From: Pyrocephalus nanus
Taxonomy: Eukaryota; Chordata; Aves; Passeriformes; Tyrannidae
Reading direction: 5' to 3'
Length of the DNA: 64,000 bases
NCBI GenBank assembly: GCA_038380795.1
Contig: CM076266.1
Span: 37,585,425-37,649,424, forward strand
Shown in pieces: positions 48,082-59,521 of this stretch (position 1 is its first letter; every line of letters starts with the position of its first letter). The position numbers were made by a program, and so were the translations under genes. The notes beneath the pieces are model-generated. The model saw nothing but the letters and a program-made list of their open reading frames with translations, was not told the origin of the DNA and made no database searches.

Positions 48082-51000
48082 AGCTGAAGGAAGAGAGGTG
48101 AGATGGAAAAATCTTGCTATGTTTTGTAGTATAAATACTCTGTAACCTTTGACATAGTCCAGGTGTTCATCTTCCACCCTTTCCCCAGTTCCATTTCAAA
48201 ATTGCTCTGTGTTTGATGTCTCAGTAGCAGTCTGGTGGCTTCCCATGTCATTCTGTAACCTAACACAGCTGGAAGCATGCCAGGCTGTTGGGAATCATAT
48301 GCAGCTTTGTAACTTTGTCATGTGTGTCATGAGCGTTTGTCCCCCATCTGCAGTTTCACATCCCAGCACCAAAAGGTAGAATTATTATAAGTGATTTGCA
48401 ACAGGTAGTATTTTTGCCGTTAGATATTTGTTCTGTAATTAGGTGTATAACAATTCTGGATCAGGTGTATGGCAACAGCAAGAGAAAGTGACTGAAAACA
48501 CATAATAGTTGGAGCAAATTCTAAATTTTAGTGAGGCTGAACATTCTGTTCTGTTTGCCATTAAAATAGGAAGAGTGGCCTTGCTGCATCTGCACCATGC
48601 CAAGGAATGGAATGCTACTGTGCACACTGCTAGCCATGGAGGCTTCCACAGTGCAGCAGACATATGGAAAGCCCTTCCCAGGATGGCAGTCATGCTGCTG
48701 CAAAGATGCTTAGGAAAGCAGAAGCTAACAGAGCAGGCTATTGCTGGTTTTAAGGTTTTGCATGTTGCTCCTTTTATCTTTACAATTAAATGGTGCAGTA
48801 GATCATGGAAGAGGGGAAGCCATGGCAGGGTCTTCCATTGCTTCTACATTCTCTACAAAGCCTATTGCTAGAGGGATTAATACACCATGGATATAGTAAC
48901 ATGCTTAACAATTTTTGTTTGATTTTTTAATAAAATGTAGGCATGCATTTGATTCCATTAAATTTTACCCAGTCCTTTCTGGAAGCTTACAGCAGTTAGC
49001 TATTTTCTTCAATTTGCTAAGAGCAAAATTTAAATACTGCTGTATCTCCTAATAGCTTTTGAATGTGTTGGCAGGTGTATGCTACGATTCCACATTGGAG
49101 CTAAAATCTCAATGACAATAAGTTTCCAGAAACTTTGCAGTTTTTGGGATTGGGAGAGATCAGGCAGAGTAACTGACAGGGAGAACTGTGGAGTTTCCCT
49201 TTATTCCCTACTATTTGGCAGTTGGTTGATGTTCATGGACCTCAAGCAGGGCTCCAAGCCTGGCCAGTAACAGGCATAGGGGTCACATATTTAAAGCAGT
49301 GGGATGTCCTGGGATATGTGTGGAAGCCGAGGCTAGCAGGCATGGGATTTAGAGTGCATTCACTGGCACTGGCAAGGAAGAGTGAGGACAGTACAGGTGG
49401 TACTGTGGAACAGTGAAGTGGAGACAGACAGGAGGTATAAGTTACAGACAGCAAATCCAGTGGAAACTGGTTTGGCTTTTCCTCATGTACATAAAACAGT
49501 CTAACCCAAAACTCAGCTTAGAAGATCAAGTTCAGGTCAGAGAAGTTTTATTCTAGAAAGACCACTCTAGAAGTAGCTATGGAGGTGCTTTTGAGAGGTA
49601 ATGATGAATGAATATGCAGTTCGGTCACTGAAGCAATGAGGGGGGATGCTTAGTGATTATAAAGTGCTGTGAAATTCTTTTATTGAGGGGTACAACTATG
49701 CTGCTCATATGTGACACAAAACTTGGAAACAAATCATGGTGGTCTTCCTATATAATTGCTGGAGGCCTGCAAAGTGAGATTGCTGGTTATAGTCTTTCTC
49801 AATTTGATAATAGAGATACTGCTTTTTGATTTACAGTTCCCTCATTCAAATTATTGTAGAATCTATAGATTACAATAGCTTGCTTGATTGATGCTGTTTA
49901 ATTAGTTTTGTAAAAAAGAATTTGCAAAACAGCCTCTTGAGAGCTGCTGGAGTATGGTTACAGAAGAGCTGAATCCATTAGGTTTAGCCCAGTTTTATGA
50001 GAGTTCATGGGGTAAGGAGTGGTTGTTGCTATGAATGCATTTGTCAACTTCATGAAGTTTGTAATTACAACTGGCATTTCTTAGCCTGTTGCTATCTGAA
50101 AAGAGATATTATTTGTGACGCTTATAGTTGGAGTGTTCTGGGTAGGGGAATGTAAACCACTTGATTAAAACCTGCTGTGCTGATTGTTTTACTCCTGAGG
50201 GAAAAATACATTCATGTTTTACTTGAAAATATTCCCTTTAAAAATGCTAACTTTCACAGGAATATTGGATGACTTTAAATAAATAAACAAAACTAAGCTG
50301 TGATAATTACATCTTCTATTTGGATATTGAGTGCAAGTGTTTCAGTTTAAAATGGCTACAAATTGAATCTGAGCAACTTAAAGCTTTACTTATGGTAGTA
50401 ACTGTATCTTATTCCTTCAGAACTTTCATGCAGCTGGTTTAAATAAAGTAAATACAGATTTCCTTTAGTAGCCTTCCAACGTATTTAACTACTATTAGAC
50501 TTTTGTGAGACTTCTTGATGTGAAGTTTTCTTGCACCATCATTAATATAATTGCAACAGGGAATTACTGTATTTAGTGCTCACTAAATTGTTTTAATAGC
50601 TTTGGAGTATGTGTTTGTTCTTCTTGAAACTCTATTTGAATTTCTAACTTCCTTGGGCACCTGAAGAGAGACTTAATAACTACATGAGTCTCCTGAGGCA
50701 TGATCCCAAGCTGATAATAAAGCACTTGCTGACTTTTGTGTTTCAAAACAGACTGCTGTGGGAGAGTTCATTTTTTAAGGGATGGCTTTGCTAGAAGTTT
50801 TGTGTGTCGTGGTAATAGGTATAGGATTACTTAGACTGGAAACAAAGACCTTAGCATAGCTTCACTTCTGTAACATCTTCACTGGGAAATAAATGTTTGT
50901 AGTATTTTTGTCCTGTGCCATGTAATACATCAGAATAAAAGGTATACATTTACTTTAGTAACATATAGTTGTCTTGATTCTCTTACAACTGAACCTGAAA

Positions 51001-51753
51001 ATGTGAAGTGTTGTAATGCTGGTGGATGAGGATCAGGGAGTGAACAAAGGAATCTGTGAGTGGAAGACAGTAGTTTTTGATGTTCTCTTTCAGTGGCTTG
51101 TACAGTTAATGTCTAATTTGACTTCCCTTTCTTCTGTGTTACCTTTTGTCCTTTTAACAGTTGTCTGCTCTGATTCAATCTGGAGTCTTGAGCCCTGATG
51201 TAGAGTAGTGTTTTTGAAAGAAATGCTGGCAAGGAAATGAAAACTCTTTGTTTGAGAATGTAGTACTTTGGAAATGGAGATTATTTTAACCTTGGGCACC
51301 ATATAATGTATTTATGCATTTATTCTTTTCTTAGAGATTAAACCCATTCATTTATACACATAGTGAGAAGCATCATGTTGTGTCTGTGATGTGGCTCCTA
51401 CATCCATTAAATTACAACTGTGTGGTTTATAAAGTGCATTTCTCTGTAATCTGTGTAGAAGAGATTGTCTCCTCCTAAGAATATCTTGTACAGATGGTGA
51501 TTATCTCTACATCATGATTCTTAAAAATTAAGTCTGTTGAGCATCCTAAAAGGTTTTCTCATTCCTAAGAAGGAGAACAGATGGTGTTTGTAAAACTGGT
51601 TGTGTTTGTTCATTGCAAAAATGTTCAGATCAGGTATTTAAGGTATCTCTAAAGAAACCCCATATAAAAGAGGAAAACTATTTCATGTGCTATTACCTCT
51701 AGATGACTTTGTAGAAGGGTTAATGAAGTTTTTTCATGTGTAAAGCTTACCAA

Positions 51754-51769
51754 ATATATATATATATAT
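51754..51769. repeat. (AT)8 microsatellite
   Basis: Eight AT dinucleotides without interruption. Confidence 0.9.
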
Positions 51770-54700
51770 GAGATTGCAAATTATGGAAGAACTACAGAGA
51801 AACTTTTTTTCTTAATAGTCTTTTCCATTATATTGGAATTCAGAGTTTTGGCTACAATTTCGAAACTTACATAGGACCTTAGCTTGTGAACTGTAAAAGA
51901 AAATAAATACTAGGAATATAAGTGGAGAAAGGAGGAGGAAGAGTGTGAAACAAAATCGACTAAAAAATGACCATCTGCATAGAGTACAATATGACATTCT
52001 CTGCTGACAGAATGTTGTCACTTATTCCCCGAAACATCTTTTGCCTCTGGGACATACTCTAGCATCTCTAGGTCTGTATCACATATATGCCTTTTGAAGT
52101 GTAACAAAGAGAAATGGCTCTTTGCTTGAACAGTCTTCATCTCTGATTTCTGTGTTAATTAAAACATTTTTTTTTCTCCAAAGTGTTACAATCCATGTTT
52201 CAAAAGCTGATGCACAAAGCATCTAAGTACTTATCTTGTCAAAACATCATCACCAGTTTCCATTGCTAGTCACATGAAAACTGGAAGTGCCTTTTTTTTT
52301 CTGGTGCTCCGTCAGTTGCATTCCTATTGATTCTTAGCAATGTCAAATTAGTATGTATTTTTAAAGGTAGTAAAAATAATTTAAATACCTCATTGCTGTC
52401 TCCCTAACTTGACGACGTCTTTATCTTCATCATTCTTCTAAAATACTATGAAGTTATCCTGTTTAACACATCTAAAACATGTTGTCACCATGGAGACATC
52501 CTTGCTAGTAGTCTCTGTGGAGTGCATCTGCTTTGATGCTCTCCAGCTTCTCAAATAATGTCTGGTGCAAGCAGAGATTGCTGGAACAGACCCATTTGCA
52601 GTATGTTCATAAAGAAAAGAAAGAAGCTGGAATGAGCTGTTGTTTATATGGCACATTTTGCCTATGTGGATGTCAGGCCTGTGTCACATGGATATGAAGC
52701 AGGGCATAGATAGCAAGATGTCTAATGGAAATCAGATCAATGCCCATAATAGTGAAAATTCCAGTAATGAACTTTATAAATAGAACATGTAAGCAATCAT
52801 GGTGAAAATACTTTATTCATCTAGGGTGTGTGGTCTTGTGACTTCCACAGCTGTTTGTTTTCTGAGCCACTGGTAAAGCAATGCAAAGTGGGACCATTCA
52901 GGATACATCTGTCCTCTGGTTTTATGTGAAACAGTTGCGATCTGATTGTTTGTTGACAGCAGGTATTTCCATCTTTGCAATGATTCATGAAACCCTGCAG
53001 TTCCCTAGTGAAAGCCTTGAGACAAAGCATTTTAACTCAAAAATGCTTTGCTGAAAGACGTCATAATCCTATACTGAAAGGTGTAAGTAAGGCCATGCCA
53101 GGAGTTGAGGCAGCTGTGGCATGTGATCAAGAACCACATGAAGGGGTTGAATACATGGACTTTCTCACTTCCAAAGAAGTGGTTCTGTTGAATACACAGG
53201 AAGTGGAAAATTTGTGGAAAGTATGAAAGTGGGACAAAACTTAACACTTTGTACAAAAATTGAGGTCATGATAGCTGATGAGCTCACAAGACATAGTCAC
53301 ATATCTCAGGCCTTGTATTATCCCACTGTTGTCTCTGATGATCATTTTCTTGATGTTATTTTTTGGGCTGCTGGTTTCCTGTTCCTTAATAATGGCATGC
53401 TGCCATTTTCTTGCAAGTTTTCATCTGCATCACCTTTCACTTAGCAGAAACATAAGCAGACATAAAATTTTAACTTTTATGGTCGTTGACACTTTGAATT
53501 CTGACTCAGAAGGAAACTTGTTCTCAGAGGCACTGCCACCCTTGTCCTCTCTTAGCCACGATCTATTATGGATCAGAGGTCTTGTTTTTGCCTCATGAAC
53601 TTTTCACAGAGCAAATTACCATTTATCTGAGGCTTCATAGGGTACAGTTCTTGCACACTTCATTTTATTCTGGCTGATAAACTCAGTAATGATAAATTAA
53701 TTGCTTTCATTTTTGACTGCTTTGCTGGAGAGTTCTGACCCCAGAGCCGTTCTGTATGACAGCAATAGTATTTTGAAAAGTAAAATCTCTGCTCTGTAGC
53801 TGTGGCCCAGTGTAGTCTACCTATTTTCCACTGTGGCAGCTATTTCAAGAGCTGAACTTTTACTACAGTGTTAGCAACATGTTATTGTGCTGCCTGGCTT
53901 GCAGGTAGTGGAAGGCAGTGCCTGCTTTCACAGTGCAGCCTATGCCTGTCTGCTACTGCTGCGGGGATTATTGCAGAGAGTGTGATAATCTGATAAGAGC
54001 ATTCTCTAACTTCATCTTCTGTGTTCTGCTGCCAGTGCTGTCGTTGTGGCCTAGCAGCCCAAAAGATGAATGTAATGCGTTACAAGAATTTTAAAAACAA
54101 ATATTTTGAGTCCTATTTGCACCTAGTTCTTAACCAGAGAGACTCACTCTCTTAACATTATTTTCACTTTGGTATCTGTTAATCTGAGTTATTTGATTTC
54201 AGGGCCTTTATTGTTTGCCTTCTTATCATGTGCGTTATTCCTCAAAGGCAGTAAGATTAAACTGTGTGAAGAAAGGTTGCAAGATCAAGCTATTTGTTCT
54301 TCTAAGCTTATGCCAGAGGCTACGGCATATAAACCAAATCAATCTTAATAACTGTCTAAATTACCTGGAAAATGGTTTTGTAAATAGTGTTTTTTATTTT
54401 AGTGGTATTGCTTACTCTCTCGCATCCTAGGCAGGAAACAGCAACAAAGATAGAGACAGTTTTCCATGTGACAAACAGAAATTTTTTTCCTGCCTGTAGC
54501 ATACTGTAAATTAAATTTACATAGTTACATTCTTTCTAAACCGGTGATAGGGAAAGTACAAACAGTTTTTTCCATAATCAGTTATGTAGTTTTTAGTTGG
54601 TATGATGTACTCTGTGATTTTCAGAAGTCACAAGGAATGAAGGATAAAATCTTATGCTTCTAATTATATACTGTTATGAGTTAAACTTGGCTTTGCAAAA

Positions 54701-57530
54701 TCATTCTCCCCTCCTGTTTGTGTTCTTATCCTAGACTCCAGCTTTTCAGCTTTTGTATACTGTTACTGTACCTTTTGTTCCTGTCCAGCATTTTGTCTGA
54801 TTTATCTCTAAGGTCTCAAAAGACTGGTTGCTCATCTGAACAGGCAAGCTACTCTCTGTCCTGGCATTACTTGAGAGTTCAAATGTCTGGCTTGTGTTGT
54901 GGTGAAAATACCTGTTTGTTTGGCAGGCTAAATACAAACCTGAATTTTGTTATTGGAAATAGTTTTTTTGTGGTCTTTGGATTTCCTCTGAAGTTAAATT
55001 GATGCATAGCTGTTTTACGCAGGTTGGTAGGGGTAGAATGCGAGAGACTGAGAACACCTTAGAAAGAGTAAAATAAACAAGAGTTATAGCAGTTCTCACA
55101 TACAGCAGTATTTTCTGGTTGGAGAAATTGGAGCCAAATGTCAGTAGCTCATTGGGTCCATGAAGTGCCAGGCAGAGCGAGACTGCAGCAATCACCCTGA
55201 ATGTACCTATTCCTGAAACTACGAGTTCTCCCAGAAGCAGCTGTGAGATGTGGCTGGGGGCAGGGAGGAAGAAATGCTGCTGCTTATCCGATGAAGTGGG
55301 AATTTCCTTATAGGCTGGCCTGATATGGCTTAGAACATGGGAGAGAACTCTGTGTTATTCACCATGATGAAAGTTAAAGAATTTACTGTTACCAGGAAAA
55401 TGCAACAGTCTTCTGGGACTGGTGTTTCCAGGAGTTCTGTTTGTTTCAGTAGGCTGACATCCCTAGCTTAAAATTTCTTGATGCTCTTGAGCTAGTTTTC
55501 GGAATGTATGCATTTTAAACATATTTTTAAAGGTTTTGTGGGAGTGTGTGGGAGTGATCACAATATACAAATAAATTATTAAAAGATGCAACTAAACTAA
55601 CTGTTAAAAGCCTTCTGTATTAACTGAAGAAATTATTTTTGAAAAAATTTTGCTACTGATTGCTAACTGGCTGACATTAGTGGTATGTCGAAGTTAAGTA
55701 CTTTTCTGGAGAATGTGCCATAATTTTGGGCCTACAGATATTATGGTTCCTAGCTAAATCTCTTCATGCAGCTAAAAATCTTATACAAATAACTTCCATA
55801 TTCATTTGATTTTAATTTTTTCCCCCATGTTTTCTTTCATTGATTTCATTTCAGTCATCTTCCCATATATAGATGGATGGTGGTAAATTCTATTCTGTGG
55901 CAAATTATATGGGAACTCAGTAAAGCTTTAAAAACAGCAGAACTTATCTTAAAAAGAGTCCAGCCAATTCTGGTATTGCAGAAGTTGTAGTGCAGCTGAT
56001 TGTGATGACAAAGTAAACATCAGACAAGATCAGAAAATATGTGCATTTAAGAACTTGATGTCCTTTTGGTCTGAACTGATGCCATTTGTCAGTTCTGTAC
56101 TTCAAAGAATATGCCAGAGGGTGTGTATGGAGGCAGCTGAAATAATGGGTCTTACAAAAAAGAAACTCAAGGAGCAGTCAAAAAGTTAAAGGAAATTTGG
56201 AAAAACAGAACAAGAAATAAATGCTGATGGTGCCAGAGGCTGGTACAAACTAAGCTGGGAAATTTTGAACTGGGAAGTGTTTTGTTTTCCCATTCAGAGA
56301 TCAGCTTCAATTAAATAGATAAGGTACAAAGTTACCTTACAGGTTATTCTCTCCACTGTTGTTTCAAAGTAAAGGGAAGGGGTTAAAGAATACTTGGAAG
56401 AGCAGAAGAAAGAAAGATTGTGCTAGATAGTGTCTCCTTCTGTGTTCCTGTTGTCAAGATGCTCTTGTTTTTTCAGTAAGGCTGTTTGTTTATGATAGTT
56501 CTTTCTTCTATACCTGTTCAGCAGACAACTTTTAAAATACTGAGCTACCTGATATCTGTAAAGAAACAGTGGTAAGACCTTTGAATGAACTTCCATTTTC
56601 TATTTCAGAAATGTTTTAATTATATCCTTTCCACATCTAAACCATTTGGACTGGCATTTCTGGGTTCAATGTCAGCTTTTGGACACATTTTTAGTTCGTG
56701 ATTTTTAATAAAAGTTTCATGTAGTTTTCAGAGAAAATTGGGAAAAACTGTGTTTTCTTAGTGGTAAAGAAAGGATAATACCTCTTTCATTCAGATGGCC
56801 CATATCTCCTTTTTAGAGCAAGTTTTAGAATTAAAAAATTCTAAAAGAGGACTTCTTAAATGAAAACTGTTCAAATTTGACAAGATTACAATTTCTGAAA
56901 ATTGTTCATTATTTTAGCCAAGTAGATGGTTGTTAAGAGATTGTAAAGAAGCAAAAGTTTCTAAAATTTCTTGAAGTGTGTCAAAGGGTGTTTGTTGAAG
57001 AGTTTGGAAGATGAATTCCTTGACACTCTTTCTGTAAGCTGCTGGAATCTCTTGGAAGAGAGACCTGAAGGTTTTCTCTCTTATTTCTCTGACCAAAACA
57101 TGCATATAAGCATAAACTACCTTTATGGACTGCTGACAGGTAAGGAGAGAAGGAGAGGAGGCAAAGTTTTTCAAGATTGGGTTTAAAGGAGAGCAGAGGC
57201 CTGAGGAAGCAGGCCAAAGTTTTAATTCAATACAGTGCTTTTTGAGTCATGGTCTTTGAGCTTTGTAGGCCCATGGCTTCCAAACTCTACAGAGTCTTCA
57301 TAGGTCAAACTTGTGAAGTTTGGCTTCATTGGGATAAAAATTTAGGAATCTGATTTTTCACTTGACTGAGTTTCAGATCTGGCAAACTGGAATCTCTCTC
57401 TATATGTATACATTATTTTCATCATTATTACCTATATAGGGCAAAGAAAGCTGTGTTTTTAATTTAAAAATACAAAACACATAAGCTAACTTCTTCCGGA
57501 GTTCTCCTATTTACGTAACAGAAAAGCTTA

Positions 57531-57677
57531 GAACACAGAATGACAGAATATTGAGTTGGAAGGGACCCACAAGGATCACTGAGTCCAAGTCTTAAATTGA
57601 TGGACCATATGGGGATCAAAACCACAACCTTGGTGTTATTAGCACCATGCTCTAACCAACGGAACTAACTCTACTTA
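57531..57677 (-). mobile_element. tRNA-Ile-derived SINE with CR1-type tail (TguSINE1-like)
   Basis: Read on the minus strand, about 57677-57601 is a worn tRNA-Ile: an A-box-like GTTGGTTAGAGC, an anticodon-loop region TGCTAATAACACC (canonical Ile-AAT reads TGCTAATAACGCC), and a B-box-like GGTTTTGATCC ending in the acceptor-like GGTCCA. Immediately 3' (57600-57531) follows a CR1-type tail: GATCCTTGTGGGTCCCTTCC, then ATTCTGT-type terminal repeats. A tRNA head fused to a CR1 tail is the layout of TguSINE1 of passerine birds, mobilised by CR1 enzymes (family name from memory). The CpG positions of the tRNA are mutated and the A box has substitutions, so it is an old, inactive copy and not a tRNA gene. 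Confidence 0.9.
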
Positions 57678-58993
57678 GTAACCATATGTTTTCTAACTGA
57701 AATTAAAATTGATTTTAAAACAACCCAACATAAACAAAAAATCTCCAAACTGCATATCTGGCTTCAGATGTGTATCTCACATTGCTAGATATCAATACCA
57801 AAACTGATTTAGGGCTTCATCTGATGGTTGATTTTTCTGGTCCTCAGAATCTTTCCTTCTATCTTTTATGCATACAAAGGAAAGCATATAGATTATGATG
57901 GTATTTCTAGCCCGTGTGTGCCTCATGTGGTAACTGGGAAGTCATCAAAGATAGTTGGGTGGGGGTTTTTCCCCCCACTACAGCAACTGTCATCAGAAAA
58001 ACAGCTCTTAGCGTAAGAGGTCAGTTGATGCAAGGAACACACAAACAAGTTGTGTATCTGTTCTGTCATGAAATCTATTCGCATTTAGTTGTGTATACTC
58101 AGCTTATGTTCATTACTTATCGCAGAACTGCTGAGCAATACACAAATTGAATAGAAGAACAGCAGTGCATTTGAATAAAATCAGCAGTGCATTTTTCAAA
58201 GACCTCTGAAGATATTTGATTCCTTTAGGTTTATATTAAACTTATTGCTTGAAGGTGTTTTTTCATTCAGTGTAAGAACACTTCAGGATTTTGTGGCAGA
58301 TGAAAGTTTATAACATAAACCATAAATCTCTCCACACACACACACATGCACACACCCTCCAATACAAAATAAATGAAACCTCAAGGTTAGATGCAATAAC
58401 ACCCATTACTTATGCAGACGTATCCATAACAACTAGTACTTACCTCAGTGCTTTCTGCTCAAGGATGATGAGCCTATATATACACTGGTTTTTCTCATCA
58501 AGGCATACTGTATCCCCTGCGTTTTCATAAAACACTGTAATTGGAAATAGTCTGGCAGAAGCAGTCCAAGTTTTCATGTTGGCAATGAATCTGGCTGCAA
58601 AGTGTATGAAGCATTTGAAACTGTTTATCTCTCACTGCTGGTATTCATTGATTTGTTTGTGTTTCTTCAGTGTCTCCTCCAGGCCTATAAAATTCTCTGC
58701 AGTGCTTTAGCAGACATTTTGCCAGGAATATGCCAGTGAACTCAAACTGAGTGCTTCTTTTTGATTTTCAGGGTGGCAGTGGTGGTTTTGGGTGTCATCC
58801 TCCCCACCCACACTGATCACTCTGCTTTAGAGGCTCCAGGCACTTGTGGATGATAGAATATTTGGATGCATGCAGTGACTAATGTTATATACACTGATAG
58901 GATAGAATCTCTAGTGTTTTCTCCTCAGTGTTGTACCTTACAGCCAGAGTTCTTTTCTCATTTATTTACAGTGGTGCACTGATGCTGCCAGAG
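57678..58993. other. unassigned unique sequence
   Basis: No gene is recognised. A GC-rich hairpin lies at 57959-57978 and a CA-rich microsatellite at 58333-58355. Short open frames are without domains. Confidence 0.65.
58333..58355. repeat. (CA)n microsatellite, interrupted
   Basis: CA dinucleotides are interrupted once by TG. Confidence 0.9.
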
Positions 58994-59521
58994 AGTTGTG
59001 GTCAATGGCTCTGTGTCAGGGTAGAGGCCAGTGACAAGTGTTGTCCCTCAGGGCTCTGTCTTGGGACCAGTGCTCTTTAATATTTCAGTGGCATAGACAG
59101 TGGGATCAAGTGCACCCTCAGCAAGTTTGCAGTTTGTTGTAAAGCTGAATGGTACAGCTCAGCGCGGAGAAAGAGAATGCTGTGGACAGATCTAATTGCA
59201 GCCTTCAAGTGTTTAAAGAGGGCTTATAAAAAATTAGGGACTTTTTACATGTGCAGACAGTGATAGGACAACAGGGCAATGGTTTTAAACAAAAAGAGGA
59301 GAGATTTAGATTAGATGTTAGGAAGAAATTCTTTACTCAGAGGGTAATGAGGCTCTAGAACAGGTTGCCTAGAGAAGTTGTGTTTGCCCCATCCCTCGAA
59401 GAGTTCCATGCCAGATGGATGGGGCCCTGAGCAACCTGGTCTAGTGGGTGGCATCGCAGTCCATGGAGAGGAGATTGGACCTGGATGTGCTTTTAACCCA
59501 AGCCATTCTATGATTCTGTGA
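58994..59521 (+). mobile_element. CR1 LINE, sense strand, 5'-truncated with internal deletion
   Basis: The left part (58994-about 59130) encodes, with a premature stop, the reverse-transcriptase wording VVVNGSVSG, then RPVTSVVPQGSVLGPVLFNI, typical of CR1 ORF2. About 59135-59160 the sequence jumps: the segment that should carry the YADD-type RT catalytic motif and thumb region is missing. From about 59180 the 3' part resumes (GATAGGACAACAGGGCAATG, AGGAAGAAATTCTTTACTCA, CCCTGAGCAACCTGGTCTAG) and ends with CATTCTATGATTCTGTGA, the hallmark CR1 3' terminal repeat. A second small gap just before the end removes the usual TCTTTAAGGTCCC block. The copy is inactive and is the only clear sense-oriented CR1 here. 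Confidence 0.96.

Larger units (their letters stand above)
43146..57530. other. long unassigned AT-rich stretch
   Basis: About 14 kb shows no recognised gene or transposon. Open frames of up to 120 codons (48509-48871 plus strand is the longest) carry no domain and are crossed by others on both strands. It includes an A16 run (45565-45580), a short direct repeat cluster (48019-48081) and an (AT)8 repeat (51754-51769). A strong donor-like CAG/GTAAGG junction sits at 57139/57140, but all three frames upstream of it are closed. Confidence 0.62.

Noticed and set aside
48509..48871. 120-codon plus-strand frame
   Set aside because: It has no recognisable domain, it is crossed by minus-strand frames at the same place, and it starts on a non-ATG codon. 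Chance is the simplest reading.
56928..57139. Exon ending at the strong CAG/GTAAGG donor at 57139/57140
   Set aside because: With the nearest acceptor-like ATTATTTTAG, all three frames contain stops, so it cannot be an internal coding exon. Nothing else supports splicing.
57601..57677. A tRNA-Ile gene on the minus strand
   Set aside because: The A and B boxes carry substitutions, CpGs are decayed and the 3' side runs directly into a CR1-type tail, so it is the head of a SINE.
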